Source of the DNA: an uncultured Bacilli bacterium
Lineage (GTDB): Bacteria; Bacillota_I; Bacilli_A; RF39; UBA660
Direction of reading: 5' to 3'
DNA length: 64,000 nt
Assembly (NCBI GenBank): GCA_947626095.1
Contig: CANQQV010000005.1
Span: 24,572-88,571 of the forward strand
Below are positions 35,700 through 46,280 of the stretch, in pieces. The translations under genes and the position numbers were made by a program. Positions within the stretch are counted from its first letter, which is position 1, and each line of letters starts with the position of its first letter. The notes under the pieces were generated by a model. It saw nothing but the letters and a program-made list of their open reading frames with translations, was not told the origin of the DNA and did no database searches.

Positions 35700-35991
35700 A
35701 TATTAAGATTTAAAAATTGTCAAGAAATATCGGGCTATAGTTCAATTTTGGCATGAATTAGACATTTATCAACAGCATCCTGTGAATATGTGGATAACTT
35801 TTTGCACATGTTTATTTGAAATTTGTGGATAATGTGGATAAATGGCTTATTCTTAGGTATTTTGTGTCGTTTTTTGTCGATAAGCTTGTTTATATATTTG
35901 TGGATGAAAAAATTTTTAAAAATATTGCTTTTATTTTTCCACAGGTTGAGTTAAAATATTTGTACATAAATGGCAAAGTGGGGTGATGGGA
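35700..35991. other. oriC, upstream DnaA-box cluster
   Basis: Between rpmH and dnaA are three perfect DnaA boxes in the TGTGGATAA orientation (35789-35797, 35824-35832, 35833-35841). Near matches are TTATCAACA (35766-35774), TGTGGATGA (35899-35907) and TTTTCCACA (35935-35943). A very AT-rich stretch (35905-35940) could be a duplex-unwinding element. The strand switch in gene direction occurs here. Confidence 0.88.
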
Positions 35992-37353
35992 TTGAACTCA
36001 GAAGAGATCTGGGCACATTTTTTAGATATAATTAAAGAAAAACTTAACCCAGTATCTTTTAGTACATGGTTTAGAGATACTAAATTACATGAAATTACTG
36101 ATTCAAAGATAGTATTACAAGTACCAATGCCTTTACACAAAAAATTTTTATTATCAAATTATTATGATTTAATGGATGAGGCTTTTTCTAAAATTACAGG
36201 GGTAAAAAGGGATATAGAATGTTTATTGGAAGAAGAAATTGAAGCTCCAGTTACAGAATTAATTAATGAGGTTGTTAATGAACAAGTAGATATTCACAAT
36301 GATGATACTCCTTTTGAAACTAATTTAAAACCAAGTTTAAATTTTGATAATTTTGTAGTAGGGGATACGAATAAATTTGCAAGAACAGCGGCTTTTGCCG
36401 TAGCTGAGAATCCTGGAGTTCAATTCAATCCGTTATTTATATATGGAAAAAGTGGTATTGGAAAAACTCACTTAATGCATGCAATCGGTAACTACATTAC
36501 GGAACATCATAAAGAACTTAAAGTATTATATGCAACTAGTGATGATTTTAGAAAAGATTATACTGGTAGTGATAGTAGTGATAATAAAGAATACTTTAAT
36601 AAATTTAAGAATAAATATCGTAATGTTGATGTTTTAATTATTGATGATATTCAATATTTAGTAGATGCAAAGAAAACCCAAGAAGAATTCTTTCATACTT
36701 TTAATTATTTACATGATAATAATAAACAGATTATTATAAGTTCTGATAGATCACCTGATGATTTAAAATTATTAGAGGATAGACTTAGAAGTAGATTTGC
36801 TTGGGGATTACCAGTTGATATTTATCCACCTGATTTTGACTTAAGATGTCGTATTATAAAAGATAAAATTAATAGAATACCTAATTTAGCGAATAAAATT
36901 ACTGATGAAGCAGTAGAATTTATAGCTAATAATTGTGATACTGATGTAAGAAGTATTGAAGGAGTAATAAATAGGTTAGTTGCTTATACGGCAATCTTTG
37001 TACCTAATAAATTAGATTTAGAATTTACAAACGAAGCACTAAAAGATTATTTAACAAAGAATCCTTATATGACTAATGATATTGTAAGTATTCAAAAGGC
37101 GGTAGCTGATTATTATAATATTACAGTTGAAGTATTAAAAGGAAAGAAAAGAAGTAAAGATATAGCTTATGCTAGAATGTTAGCAATGTACTTATGTCGT
37201 ATGATGACAGATCAATCTTTTCCAAGAATTGGCTTAGAATTTGGTGGTAAAGATCATTCAACAGTAATACATGCTGTTAATACAATTGAAGAAGACTTAA
37301 AAAATAATAGTCAATTAAAAGAAATTATTAATGAAATTAAATCTAAATTATAA
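35992..37353 (+). CDS. dnaA: Chromosomal replication initiator DnaA
   Basis: DnaA binds the boxes in oriC and melts the origin. The protein has domain I (EEIWAHFLDIIKEKLNPVSFSTWF), an acidic linker, the AAA+ domain with Walker A GKSGIGKTHLMHAIG and Walker B VLIIDDIQYL, and the DNA-binding domain with the signature GGKDHSTVIHAV. The start is uncertain: GTG 35983 and ATG 35986 lie too close to or inside the GGGGTGAT ribosome binding site, so TTG 35992 is preferred. It is followed by a second DnaA-box cluster and dnaN. Confidence 0.97.
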   Translation: MNSEEIWAHFLDIIKEKLNPVSFSTWFRDTKLHEITDSKIVLQVPMPLHKKFLLSNYYDLMDEAFSKITGVKRDIECLLEEEIEAPVTELINEVVNEQVDIHNDDTPFETNLKPSLNFDNFVVGDTNKFARTAAFAVAENPGVQFNPLFIYGKSGIGKTHLMHAIGNYITEHHKELKVLYATSDDFRKDYTGSDSSDNKEYFNKFKNKYRNVDVLIIDDIQYLVDAKKTQEEFFHTFNYLHDNNKQIIISSDRSPDDLKLLEDRLRSRFAWGLPVDIYPPDFDLRCRIIKDKINRIPNLANKITDEAVEFIANNCDTDVRSIEGVINRLVAYTAIFVPNKLDLEFTNEALKDYLTKNPYMTNDIVSIQKAVADYYNITVEVLKGKKRSKDIAYARMLAMYLCRMMTDQSFPRIGLEFGGKDHSTVIHAVNTIEEDLKNNSQLKEIINEIKSKL

Positions 37354-37507
37354 GTTTGTTAATTAATTGTTAGTAAAAGAAGAATTATTAACAGGAAAAA
37401 ATGAACGTTTTTTATAGATAATTGTGAGTAAAATCGTAGTTATTCACATTATTCACGTTGTAATAATAATAAAACTATAAAAAAATAAAAAGAAAGAAGG
37501 AAAATAA
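37354..37507. other. oriC, downstream DnaA-box cluster (dnaA-dnaN spacer)
   Basis: The spacer contains TTATTCACA (37440-37448), a full match to TTATNCACA, and directly adjacent TTATTCACG (37449-37457). TTATTAACA (37385-37393) and the reverse-oriented TGTGAGTAA (37423-37431) also occur. A bipartite origin flanking dnaA is the Bacillus arrangement. Confidence 0.75.
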
Positions 37508-38626
37508 ATGAAATTTACGATTGAAAAAAATATTTTATTAGAAAATTTATCAAACGTTGTTAAAGCTATTTCTACTAAAAATATTATTCCAATATTAAAT
37601 GGTGTTAAATTTGAATTAAATGATGAAGGTTTATTTTTAACAGCTAGTGATAGTGAATTAACAATAAGAGCATTTATTGATAAGAAATCGATTACTAATG
37701 TAGAAAAAGAAGGATCTATAATAATTCAAAGTAAATATATATTAGATATAATAAGAAAGCTACCTTCAGATTTAATTAACTTTGAATTAATGGATGGTTT
37801 AAAAATAAAGATATCATCTGATAATAGTCAATATGATTTAAATTGTTTAGATCCTAAAGAATATCCAAGTTTAAAATTAGAAGAAGTAGAAAAACCTATA
37901 ATTATTAAGGGAGATACATTTAAAACAATTATCAGTCAAACAGCTTTTGCAATATCTACACAAGAATTAAGACCTTTACTTACAGGACTTAACTTTAAAA
38001 TAGTAGGGGACTTACTTGAATGTATTGCAACTGACTCTTACCGTCTTGCTAAAAAGAATATTACTTTAGATGTACCTAGTGAAGAAGAGATTAATATTGT
38101 TATACCTGGTAAGAATATAATGGAATTAGATAAAATAATAAATGAAGATGAAGATGTAGAAATGCATGTCTTTACTAATAAAGTATTATTTAAATATAAA
38201 AATATAATCTTTCAAAGTAATCTTCTTTCTGGAACATATCCTAATACTTCTAATTTAATACCTAATGATTTTGCCATTATTGTTAATACTAAATTAGATA
38301 ATTATTATAATGCTATTGATAGAGCAGCTTTACTTACACAAAATAAGGATAAAAATATTGTTAAAATGAGAATAAAAGGCAACCAAATGATTATTAACTC
38401 TTATGCATCAGAAATAGGTAAAGTAGAAGAAAAACTTGATATTGAAACGGCAGCTGATGCTAATATAGATATTTCATTTAGTGCTAAATATATGTTAGAT
38501 GCTTTAAAAACAATGAAAGATGAAGAAATATTAATTTTACTTAATGGGGAAGTAAAACCAATTGTTATTAAATCAGTATCTGATGAATCTTTAATTCAAT
38601 TAATTTTACCTATTAAAACATTTTAA
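37508..38626 (+). CDS. dnaN: DNA polymerase III beta subunit (sliding clamp)
   Basis: The 372-residue protein has the three-domain clamp pattern: MKFTIEKNILLENLSNVVKAIS, then IVIPGKNIMELDKII in the second domain and a C-terminus ending LIQLILPIKTF. The ring encircles DNA and tethers the polymerase. It follows dnaA across the second DnaA-box cluster, with AAGAAGG as ribosome binding site. Confidence 0.97.
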   Translation: MKFTIEKNILLENLSNVVKAISTKNIIPILNGVKFELNDEGLFLTASDSELTIRAFIDKKSITNVEKEGSIIIQSKYILDIIRKLPSDLINFELMDGLKIKISSDNSQYDLNCLDPKEYPSLKLEEVEKPIIIKGDTFKTIISQTAFAISTQELRPLLTGLNFKIVGDLLECIATDSYRLAKKNITLDVPSEEEINIVIPGKNIMELDKIINEDEDVEMHVFTNKVLFKYKNIIFQSNLLSGTYPNTSNLIPNDFAIIVNTKLDNYYNAIDRAALLTQNKDKNIVKMRIKGNQMIINSYASEIGKVEEKLDIETAADANIDISFSAKYMLDALKTMKDEEILILLNGEVKPIVIKSVSDESLIQLILPIKTF

Positions 38627-38640
38627 TTAAGAGAAAAATT

Positions 38641-38675
38641 AAATCACTTTCTGTAAAAGAGAGTGATTTTTTTGT
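38641..38675 (+). terminator. dnaN terminator
   Basis: AAATCACTTTC pairs with GAGAGTGATTT (one mismatch) around a short loop, followed by a run of seven T residues. Confidence 0.85.
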
Positions 38676-38776
38676 GAAATAAAAAATTTTTGTAATTAAT
38701 CGACAGAATGTGACAAAATTCGACATTATAATAGAGTATAAGGTTGGTAAATTTTGGAAAGAGGGAGGTTTTGGAT

Positions 38777-39229
38777 ATGGATTCTTATGAAATTAATAAG
38801 AATACAGTGGCTTTAGTACCAAAAGATGATCATCATACAGTAGTATATGAAGTTGAAGATTCTTTTACTGTTGATAAACCAGTTTTAAAGATAGTAGAAG
38901 AAAGTTGTGAATATTTTGGTAGTTCATTAGAAGGAAGACAGATAGGAACTTCTAAATTAGTTGGTTTTACTCATAAAGTACCAGTTATTATTGAAGAAAC
39001 ATTTAATCTAATCTTTTTTCCAACGTTATCACCAAAGAATAAAGAATGTTCATGGTTATCTTATGAACATATTTATAAGCCAAATAAGTTTAAAGATAAA
39101 ACGATTATTGAGCTTAAAAATGGGAAAAAGTTACTAGTTGATGTATCGTCAGCGATAATAGATAATCAACTTTATCGTTGTTCAAGATTAAAAGATACAT
39201 TACAAATGCGAAAAATTGCGAAAAAATGA
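38777..39229 (+). CDS. comK: ComK family transcription factor
   Basis: The 150-residue protein aligns well with ComK, the competence master regulator of Bacillus: it shows SYEINKNTVALVPKDD near the start, then FGSSLEGRQIGTSKLVGFTH, and FFPTLSPKNKECSWLSYEHI. It is about 40 residues shorter than B. subtilis ComK, lacking the C-terminal tail implicated in MecA control. It occupies the slot of yaaA between dnaN and recF. The start at 38777 follows GGGAGG with 8-nt spacing. It binds minor-groove AT-boxes in the known family; whether it controls DNA uptake here is unknown. Confidence 0.85.
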   Translation: MDSYEINKNTVALVPKDDHHTVVYEVEDSFTVDKPVLKIVEESCEYFGSSLEGRQIGTSKLVGFTHKVPVIIEETFNLIFFPTLSPKNKECSWLSYEHIYKPNKFKDKTIIELKNGKKLLVDVSSAIIDNQLYRCSRLKDTLQMRKIAKK

Positions 39230-39231
39230 TT

Positions 39232-39257
39232 AAAAAGCTACTAAAAGGTAGCTTTTT
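39232..39257 (+). terminator. Terminator of the ComK-like gene
   Basis: AAAAAGCTAC and GTAGCTTTTT form a perfect 10-bp stem with a 6-nt loop, so recF is not transcribed from the upstream unit. Confidence 0.88.
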
Positions 39258-39258
39258 G

Positions 39259-39267
39259 TGTTATAAT
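39259..39267 (+). promoter_or_regulatory. Extended -10 promoter for recF-gyrB-gyrA
   Basis: TGTTATAAT matches the TGnTATAAT consensus exactly and lies after the terminator and about 70 nt before recF. Confidence 0.65.
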
Positions 39268-39334
39268 TTATTTGAGGTATGGGAGTACTCAAAAAATACT
39301 TTTGTTAATCTATGGTCGTAAAAGAGGCTAAAAA

Positions 39335-40423
39335 ATGAAGATACAACATTTGAGATTATTAAATTTTAGAAATTATGAAAAAATGGAAATTAGTTTTGAT
39401 CCTAGTTATAACATAATATATGGTAATAATGGTTCAGGTAAGACTAATTTAGTAGAAAGTATTTATGTGCTTGCACTTACAAAGTCTTTTAGGGGTTCTG
39501 TTGATAAAGTATTAATTATGAACAACAAAGATGTTTGTCGAGTAGAGGGGACAATTGCCGAAAAATACACTAATGATTATAAAATAATAATCAAAGATGG
39601 GGGAAAAAAAGTAAAAATAAATAATACTAAAGTAGATAAATTAAGTGATTATATATCGAAAGTTAGTGTTGTACTCTTTAATCCTGATGATTTAAGATTT
39701 ATAAAGGATTCACCGACAGTAAGAAGAAAAGCTATTAATTTAGAAATATCGCAAATAAATAATAGTTATCTTAAAAATTTAAATAATTATAATAAGTTAT
39801 TAAAACAAAGAAATACTTATTTAAAAACAATGAATATAAATGCTAATAGTTCTAGTGATTATTTAGAAATATTAACAGGTAAATTAATTGATTTAGGTGA
39901 AAAAATTTATTTATCGAGAAAAAAATATATAGATTTATTAAATGATAAAATAGGGGAGTTTTATAAAAAGATATGTAATATTTCTGATTTAAACTTAGAA
40001 TATATTTCAGATTTTAATAATTTTGATAAAGAAAAGATATTAAAGAAATATAAAGAATGTTTAAATAGAGATATTATCTTAGGTAAAACGACATTTGGAG
40101 TTCATCATGATGATATTAAATTTAAGTTTAAAGGATTTAATATTAGAGATTATGGATCTGAAGGTCAACAAAAGAATGCGATTATAGCTTATAAAATGGC
40201 TGAATTAGAGATTTTTTATCAAATAAGGGATGATTATCCAATTTTAATATTAGATGATTTATTTAGCGAATTAGATAGGTTTAAAATAAATAATATTTTG
40301 TCATTAATAAATGAAAATGTTCAGACATTTATAACAACGACTGAGATTGATAAAATAAATAGTGATATTTTACAAAAAAGTAAGTTGTTTGAAATAAATG
40401 ATGGTGTTGTGAGGGAGGAATAA
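39335..40423 (+). CDS. recF: DNA repair and replication protein RecF
   Basis: RecF loads RecA at single-strand gaps with RecO and RecR. The 362-residue SMC-like ATPase has Walker A YGNNGSGKTNLVESI near residue 30, the signature SEGQQKNAII near 272, and Walker B LILDDLFSELD near 306. gyrB starts 3 nt beyond its stop, so recF-gyrB-gyrA is one operon. Confidence 0.97.
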   Translation: MKIQHLRLLNFRNYEKMEISFDPSYNIIYGNNGSGKTNLVESIYVLALTKSFRGSVDKVLIMNNKDVCRVEGTIAEKYTNDYKIIIKDGGKKVKINNTKVDKLSDYISKVSVVLFNPDDLRFIKDSPTVRRKAINLEISQINNSYLKNLNNYNKLLKQRNTYLKTMNINANSSSDYLEILTGKLIDLGEKIYLSRKKYIDLLNDKIGEFYKKICNISDLNLEYISDFNNFDKEKILKKYKECLNRDIILGKTTFGVHHDDIKFKFKGFNIRDYGSEGQQKNAIIAYKMAELEIFYQIRDDYPILILDDLFSELDRFKINNILSLINENVQTFITTTEIDKINSDILQKSKLFEINDGVVREE

Positions 40424-40426
40424 TAT

Positions 40427-42340
40427 ATGAAGGAAGAATATAATGATAGTGATATTCAAGTTCTAGAAGGGTTAGAAGCAGTTCGTAAAAGACCTGGTAT
40501 GTATATTGGAACAACTAGTGAAAGAGGACTTCACCATTTAGTTTGGGAGATAGTTGATAATGCTGTCGATGAAGCTTTAGCTGGTTATTGTGATGATATC
40601 GAAGTAATAATTGAAAAGGGTAATATTATTACAGTTAAAGATGATGGTCGTGGAATGCCAACTGGTATGAATGCTAAGACTGGTTTATCAACAATTGAAA
40701 CTATATTTACTGTATTACATGCTGGTGGTAAATTTGGTGGCGGCGGATACAAAGTATCTGGAGGCTTACATGGTGTAGGTGCTTCAGTAGTAAATGCTTT
40801 ATCTGCTTGGTTAGAAGTTAGAGTTTATAGAGAAGGTCATGTTTATTTTCAAAGATTTGAAAATGGCGGACATCCTGTTGAACCACTTAAAATTATTGAA
40901 GATTGTGATCCAGAAAGAACTGGAACAACTGTTACATTTAAAGCAGATCCAACTATATTTAAAGAAACAACAGTATATGATTATGAGACACTTGCCACTA
41001 GATTAGAAGAATTAGCATTCTTAAATAAAGGATTAAGAATCATTTTAGAAGACTTAAGAGAAGATGAAAAGAAACAAGAATTTGTTTATAGTGGAGGAAT
41101 TATTGAGTTTGTTAAAAAATTAAATAAAAACAAAAAGGTAATTCATGACGATGTTGTGTATGTTGAGGGACAAGAAGATAATATATCTATCGAAGTTGCG
41201 TTCCAATATAATGAAGATTATAATTCATGTTTATATTCGTTTACTAATAATATTAGTACGCATGAAGGTGGTACACATGAAGATGGAGTTAAGAGAGCTT
41301 TAACAAGAATTATTAATAACTATGCTAAGAATGCTAAATTATTAAAAGATAATGATGATCCTTTAACTGGTGATGATGTTAGAGAAGGTTTAACAATGAT
41401 TATTTCTTGTAAACATCCTGATCCACAATTTGAAGGACAAACAAAGACTAAACTTGGTAATGCTGAAGTTAGAAAGATTGCTGATGATGTCTTTAGTGAA
41501 GGATTAGAAAGATTTTTACTTGAGAATCCCGAAGAAGCTAGATTAATAATTGAAAAATCAATGACGGCTTCAAGAGCGAGATTAGCTGCTAAAAAGGCAA
41601 GAGAATTAACTCGTCGTAAAGGTGATTTAGATATTACTAATTTCTATGGAAAATTATCTGATTGTAAGAGTAAAGATCCATCTGAATGTGAAATATTTAT
41701 CGTCGAGGGAGATTCAGCTGGTGGTTCGGCTATTAAAGGTCGTAATAGTATGACGCAAGCAATCCTTCCTTTAAGAGGTAAAATATTAAATGTTGAAAAA
41801 GCTAGATTAGATAGAGCTTTAAATAATGAAGAAATTAGAACAATAATTACAGCTTTTGGTACTGGTATTGGTGATGAATTTGATTTATCTAAATTAAGAT
41901 ATGACAAGATAATTATTATGACTGATGCCGATGTTGATGGAGCACATATTAGAGTATTATTATTAACATTGTTCTATAGATTCTTTAGACCAATTGTTGA
42001 AGCTGGACATGTATATGCTGCTCAGCCACCTCTTTTCTGTATTAAACATGGTCAAACAATAAAATATGTTTTAAATGAAAAAGAAAGAGATGAATATTTA
42101 GCAACATTAAAACCTGAAACAAAGAGAGATATCTTACGTATGAAAGGTTTAGGTGAAATGGATGCTGAAGAGTTAAATGAAACAACAATGGATATTGAAA
42201 AACGTGTATTAAGACAAATTACATTAGAAGATACTAGAGCAGCTGATGAAGTATTCTCTAAATTAATGGGTGATGAAGTAGAACCTAGAAGAACATTTAT
42301 TGAAGAAAATGCTGTCTTTGTACAAAATTTGGATGCTTAG
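40427..42340 (+). CDS. gyrB: DNA gyrase subunit B
   Basis: GyrB supplies the ATPase and part of the cleavage-religation site of gyrase. The 637-residue protein has the GHKL motifs ([42 protein letters not shown]), the transducer, the [17 protein letters not shown]-type motif ([11 protein letters not shown] near 425) and [14 protein letters not shown]. Upstream recF and downstream gyrA are within 10 nt. Confidence 0.98.
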   Translation: MKEEYNDSDIQVLEGLEAVRKRPGMYIGTTSERGLHHLVWEIVDNAVDEALAGYCDDIEVIIEKGNIITVKDDGRGMPTGMNAKTGLSTIETIFTVLHAGGKFGGGGYKVSGGLHGVGASVVNALSAWLEVRVYREGHVYFQRFENGGHPVEPLKIIEDCDPERTGTTVTFKADPTIFKETTVYDYETLATRLEELAFLNKGLRIILEDLREDEKKQEFVYSGGIIEFVKKLNKNKKVIHDDVVYVEGQEDNISIEVAFQYNEDYNSCLYSFTNNISTHEGGTHEDGVKRALTRIINNYAKNAKLLKDNDDPLTGDDVREGLTMIISCKHPDPQFEGQTKTKLGNAEVRKIADDVFSEGLERFLLENPEEARLIIEKSMTASRARLAAKKARELTRRKGDLDITNFYGKLSDCKSKDPSECEIFIVEGDSAGGSAIKGRNSMTQAILPLRGKILNVEKARLDRALNNEEIRTIITAFGTGIGDEFDLSKLRYDKIIIMTDADVDGAHIRVLLLTLFYRFFRPIVEAGHVYAAQPPLFCIKHGQTIKYVLNEKERDEYLATLKPETKRDILRMKGLGEMDAEELNETTMDIEKRVLRQITLEDTRAADEVFSKLMGDEVEPRRTFIEENAVFVQNLDA

Positions 42341-42347
42341 GAGGTGA

Positions 42348-44966
42348 ATGGTTGTGGATAGATTAGAACAAAATAATATCGTTAAAGAGGTAAGAGATTC
42401 TTTCTTAGATTATTCAATGAGTGTTATTGTTGCTCGTGCTTTACCTGATTTAAGAGATGGTCTTAAACCTGTTCAAAGAAGAATTTTATATTCAATGTAT
42501 GAATCTGGATATACACCTGATAAACCTCATAAGAAGAGTGCAAGAATTGTCGGAGATGTAATGGGTAAATACCATCCACATGGTGATTCGAGTATTTATG
42601 AAGCAATGGTAAGAATGGCTCAAGATTTCTCTTATCGTTGTATGTTAGTTGATGGACATGGTAATTTTGGTAATATTGAAGGTTATGGCGCAGCAGCTAT
42701 GCGTTATACTGAATCAAGACTTTCAAAGATATCTTTGGAATTATTAAGAGATATTAACAAAGATACTGTTGATATGATACCTAACTTCGATGATTCAGAA
42801 AAAGAACCTGCTATTTTACCATCTAGATTTCCTAATATTTTAGTAAATGGTACGATGGGTATTGCCGTTGGTATGGCAACTAATATTCCACCTCATAATT
42901 TAGGGGAAGTTATTGATGGATGCATTGCTTATATTGATAATCCAGAAATTACATTAGATGAATTAATGAAGTATATACCTGGACCTGATTTTCCAACAGG
43001 AGGTATTATTTTAGGTAATTCTGGTATTAGAAAAGCTTATGAAACTGGTCGCGGAAGTATTACGATTAGAAGTAAAGCGACGATTGAAGAAAAGAATGGT
43101 CGTCATTATATTGTAGTTACAGAAGTTCCTTATGGAATTAATACTTTAGATTTAAAAAATAAGGTAGCTGATTTAGTTCATAATAAGATAATTGATGGTA
43201 TAACTGATTATCATACTGATTTAAAAGATGGGGTTAAGATTACTATTACTTTAAAGAAGGATGCTAATCCACAGGTTATTTTAAATCAACTTTATAAACA
43301 TACTGATTTTCAAGCTAATTTTGGTATTATTTTCTTAATGTTGGATCAAGGAGTACCTAAAACTCTTGGTTTAAAGGATATTATAGCTAAATATATTGAT
43401 TATCAAAAAGAAATTATTATAAGAAGAACAAGATTTAATTTGGATAAAGCTGAGAAAAGAGCTCATATTTTAGAAGGATTAAAGATTGCATTAGATAATA
43501 TTGATGAAGTTGTTAAATTAATACGTAATTCAAATAGTGATGAGGATGCTCAAACTGGTTTGATGGATAGATTTGGTCTTACAGAAGTTCAAGCTCAAGC
43601 TATTTTGGAAATGAGATTACGTCGTTTAACAGGATTAGAAAGAGATAAGATTGAAGCTGAATTAGCTGAATTAATGAAGGAAATTGATGAGTTAAGAGCT
43701 ATTTTAGCTAGTGAAGAAAAGGTATTAAATATAATTAAAGAGGAAATGACGGAAATCAAGAATAAGTTTGCTGATGAACGTCGTACACATATTGATATGA
43801 CTGCTATTGATTATATTGAAGATGAATCTTTAATTCCTAATGAAGATGTTATGATTGCTTTAACTCATAAAGGTTATATTAAGAGAACAACATCTGATAC
43901 GTTTAAAGCGCAAAATAGAGGTGGCGTTGGTATTAAAGGTATGGCAACAAATGAAGAGGATTTTGTTGAACAGATGATTAATATTCAAACGCATGATCAT
44001 GTTTTATTCTTTACTAATAAAGGTAAGGTTTATCGCTTGAAAGGTTATGAAATACCTGAATTTAGTAGACAATCTAAAGGATTACCAATGGTTAATTTAT
44101 TACCTTTAGAGAAGGATGAAATGATTAATTCAATTATTAAGTTATCACCAGATGAAAATATCGATAATTTATTATTTGTTACGAAGTCTGGTTTAGTTAA
44201 ACGTACAGCTATTTCTGAATTTGATAGTATTAGAAATGGCGGTAAGATTTGTATTACGCTTAAGGAAGATGATGAATTAATTGCTGTTCGTAAGACGACG
44301 GGAAATAATTTTGTATTATTAGGATCTAGTAGTGGACGAATGGTTAAATTTAATGAAAATGACGTTCGTATCATGGGTAGAACAGCATCTGGTGTTAAAG
44401 GTATTGAACTTGGTGATGCTAAGTGTATTGGTGCTGAAATAGCTTCTGATGATGATAATGTAATTATTGTTACAGTTAAGGGTTATGGTAAACAAACATC
44501 TGTTCGTGATTATCGTGAAACTAAACGTGGTAGTAAAGGTGTTAAAGCCTTAAGTATTACGGATAAGAATGGTGATATTGCATCATTTAAGATTGCTAGA
44601 CCTGATACTGATTTAGTTATAATTACTGATGCTGGTATGGTAATGCGTATGGGTACTGAGAATATCAATACTTTAGGTAGAGTTACTCAAGGTGTAAGAT
44701 TAATCAGATTAAAGGAAGAACATACTGTTGCTACTATTTGCTTAGTAGATAAAGAGAAAGAAGAAGATAATTCTACTGAAAGTGAAGTTATTAACAACCA
44801 AAACAGTGAAAATGTAGATGATTTGGGAAATAATTATAACGATTCTGAAGTAAGTTTGGGAAATAATTCTGATGATAGTGATATTGATTTGGGAAATGAT
44901 TTAGATTTTGAAGATGAAGATGATGTCGCTGATGATATTACTGATGATTTAGATGATGAAATTTAA
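42348..44966 (+). CDS. gyrA: DNA gyrase subunit A with an acidic LGNN-repeat tail
   Basis: GyrA carries the catalytic tyrosine ([11 protein letters not shown] near residue 120) and the GyrA box-type wrapping domain ([12 protein letters not shown] near 526). Residues about 810-872 form a strongly acidic tail with three 11-residue repeats starting LGNN, LGNN, LGND, spaced exactly 33 nt (44822, 44855, 44888). B. subtilis GyrA is about 820 residues, so the tail is an extension. ATG 42348 lies only 3 nt from AGGAGG; the in-frame GTG at 42354 has better spacing and may be the true start. Confidence 0.98.
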   Translation: MVVDRLEQNNIVKEVRDSFLDYSMSVIVARALPDLRDGLKPVQRRILYSMYESGYTPDKPHKKSARIVGDVMGKYHPHGDSSIYEAMVRMAQDFSYRCMLVDGHGNFGNIEGYGAAAMRYTESRLSKISLELLRDINKDTVDMIPNFDDSEKEPAILPSRFPNILVNGTMGIAVGMATNIPPHNLGEVIDGCIAYIDNPEITLDELMKYIPGPDFPTGGIILGNSGIRKAYETGRGSITIRSKATIEEKNGRHYIVVTEVPYGINTLDLKNKVADLVHNKIIDGITDYHTDLKDGVKITITLKKDANPQVILNQLYKHTDFQANFGIIFLMLDQGVPKTLGLKDIIAKYIDYQKEIIIRRTRFNLDKAEKRAHILEGLKIALDNIDEVVKLIRNSNSDEDAQTGLMDRFGLTEVQAQAILEMRLRRLTGLERDKIEAELAELMKEIDELRAILASEEKVLNIIKEEMTEIKNKFADERRTHIDMTAIDYIEDESLIPNEDVMIALTHKGYIKRTTSDTFKAQNRGGVGIKGMATNEEDFVEQMINIQTHDHVLFFTNKGKVYRLKGYEIPEFSRQSKGLPMVNLLPLEKDEMINSIIKLSPDENIDNLLFVTKSGLVKRTAISEFDSIRNGGKICITLKEDDELIAVRKTTGNNFVLLGSSSGRMVKFNENDVRIMGRTASGVKGIELGDAKCIGAEIASDDDNVIIVTVKGYGKQTSVRDYRETKRGSKGVKALSITDKNGDIASFKIARPDTDLVIITDAGMVMRMGTENINTLGRVTQGVRLIRLKEEHTVATICLVDKEKEEDNSTESEVINNQNSENVDDLGNNYNDSEVSLGNNSDDSDIDLGNDLDFEDEDDVADDITDDLDDEI
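44821..44920 (+). repeat. Three 33-nt LGNN repeats in the gyrA tail
   Basis: TTTGGGAAAT begins at 44822, 44855 and 44888, giving an exact 33-nt (11-residue) period. The translated units read [22 protein letters not shown] and [11 protein letters not shown]. The same period and core occur in dnaX. Confidence 0.85.
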
Positions 44967-45064
44967 TTTATTAATAAGTATATATTAATTATATGTTTCA
45001 CGTGGAACATTGTATTTAAAAATTACTAAAAATCATATTATTTTTAATGGTCATGATATTAAAT

Positions 45065-45078
45065 ATTTCCCGAGAAAT
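45065..45078. promoter_or_regulatory. Noc-binding site, one mismatch
   Basis: ATTTCCCGAGAAAT differs from the Noc consensus at one central base and lies within the parS cluster. Confidence 0.55.
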
Positions 45079-45108
45079 AAAGTGATTGATAGAAAATTGT
45101 AGATTTTG

Positions 45109-45165
45109 AAATAGGAAACGAAATAATAATAGTTGATATGTTATTAAACTCGTTTCCTATTTTTG
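45109..45165 (+). terminator. gyrA terminator
   Basis: AAATAGGAAACGA pairs with TCGTTTCCTATTT (13 bp) around an AT-rich loop, followed by T residues. Confidence 0.85.
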
Positions 45166-45710
45166 ATGCAAAAATTTTGATTGTTTATGTTAATAAATGT
45201 TCCACGTGAAACATTGAATAATTATATTTTTTTAATTTATTTATATTTATGATCTTGAATAATTTATTTAATATTATTCTTCTTTTCTTGAGTAATTATT
45301 TTTATATGTTGTTGATAATGTTTCACGTGAAACATAATGAGTTAATAAATTTTTATAAGTCTATTATTTTTTTTGCAAATATTTAAATTGATAAAATAGT
45401 TTATTTTTTTTAATTGTGGATAATGTTCCACGTGAAACATTGTGTAACTTAACTATTTTATATTAATCTTTTTTTATATATTTTAATCATTAGTTAGTAT
45501 TTTTATATTTTCATTTTTATTATTTAATGTTGTGAACAATATTTCACGTGAAACCTATAATTCTAAATTTTATATTCTAATTCTTAATCTATTGTTACTG
45601 TGAATAATGTTTCACGTGGAACATAGGTAAGAATGAATAAAAAATAATGAATGTTTCACGTGGAACATTAAATTATATTGATTTAATAATTAATTTTTGT
45701 TATTATCTAT

Positions 45711-45788
45711 ACGTGCAACAAATATATTGTAACCTGGTCAGGACTGGAAAGTAGCAGCCACATCAATCTCTGTTTGTGTGCACGTTTT
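45711..45788 (+). ncRNA. ffs: Signal recognition particle RNA, small bacterial form
   Basis: The invariant SRP RNA core is present: AACCTGGTCAGGACTGGAAA followed by GTAGCAGCCA. The ends ACGTGCA and TGCACGT pair to close the rod, and a T-run follows. TATTAT at 45701-45706 is a plausible -10 element. The position just before tadA-dnaX is the Bacillus scr position. Confidence 0.96.
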
Positions 45789-45804
45789 TTTATGGAGTAT
45801 TGAT

Positions 45805-46236
45805 ATGAAGTTAGATAATAAAGTTATTGATATATTAATAAATGATGCTAAAAAAGCTTATAAAAAAGGTGAAATACCTGTTAGTGCAGTTATTGTAGAT
45901 CAAGCTGGAAAAATTGTTTCACATGCATATAATAATCGCCAAAATAGTTTTAATGTACTTGGTCATGCGGAAATAGTTGCTATTTTAAAGGCAGAAAAGA
46001 AGATTAAGGATTGGCGATTAGATGGATATAAGATGGTTGTAGTGTTAGAACCATGTGATATGTGTTCAATGGTTATTTCTAAATGTCGAATTGATGAAGT
46101 TTATTATTTTGTTTTACAAAAAAGTCAGGATGTAATTAATGATTTTAATATTAACAAGAAGGTTATTGATGGTTATAAAGATGAGAAGGTTTTGCTAGAA
46201 AATATGTTATTAAATTTTTTTAATAATATGAGGTAA
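45805..46236 (+). CDS. tadA: tRNA-specific adenosine deaminase
   Basis: TadA converts A34 to inosine in tRNA-Arg(ACG). The 143-residue protein has the zinc deaminase motifs HAEIVAI near residue 53 (His zinc ligand and catalytic Glu) and EPCDMCSMVI near 84 (two Cys ligands). The start at 45805 follows GGAG; an upstream in-frame codon would overlap the SRP RNA. It is followed by a terminator, then dnaX. Confidence 0.93.
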   Translation: MKLDNKVIDILINDAKKAYKKGEIPVSAVIVDQAGKIVSHAYNNRQNSFNVLGHAEIVAILKAEKKIKDWRLDGYKMVVVLEPCDMCSMVISKCRIDEVYYFVLQKSQDVINDFNINKKVIDGYKDEKVLLENMLLNFFNNMR

Positions 46237-46252
46237 AAACCTCTTTTTTTTG
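46228..46252 (+). terminator. tadA terminator
   Basis: GAGGT pairs with ACCTC around a 4-nt A loop, followed by a run of nine or more T residues. The stem starts near the tadA stop. Confidence 0.75.
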
Positions 46253-46259
46253 GTATAAT
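46251..46259 (+). promoter_or_regulatory. Extended -10 promoter for dnaX
   Basis: TGGTATAAT matches TGnTATAAT exactly, 22 nt before the dnaX ATG and right after the tadA terminator. Confidence 0.65.
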
Positions 46260-46280
46260 TATCAACAGGAGGGTTTGAAT

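Larger units (their letters stand above)
44967..45710. other. gyrA-SRP RNA spacer carrying a parS cluster
   Basis: This 744-nt spacer has no gene. It holds seven copies of the parS palindrome TGTTYCACGTGRAACA: six match fully (44994-45009, 45198-45213, 45319-45334, 45424-45439, 45608-45623, 45652-45667) and one is degenerate (45540-45555). It also contains one near-perfect Noc site at 45065-45078 and the gyrA terminator. parS sites are loaded by ParB/Spo0J for origin segregation and condensin recruitment. The parB gene is not in the window. Confidence 0.92.

Noticed and set aside
39271-39308. Short leader peptide (nine codons) upstream of recF
   Set aside because: The ATG has no properly spaced ribosome binding site and there is no attenuator structure after it.
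44822-44897. LGNN repeat DNA as full Noc sites
   Set aside because: Only the GGGAAAT half is present; the left half is not palindromic, so they are at most half-sites.
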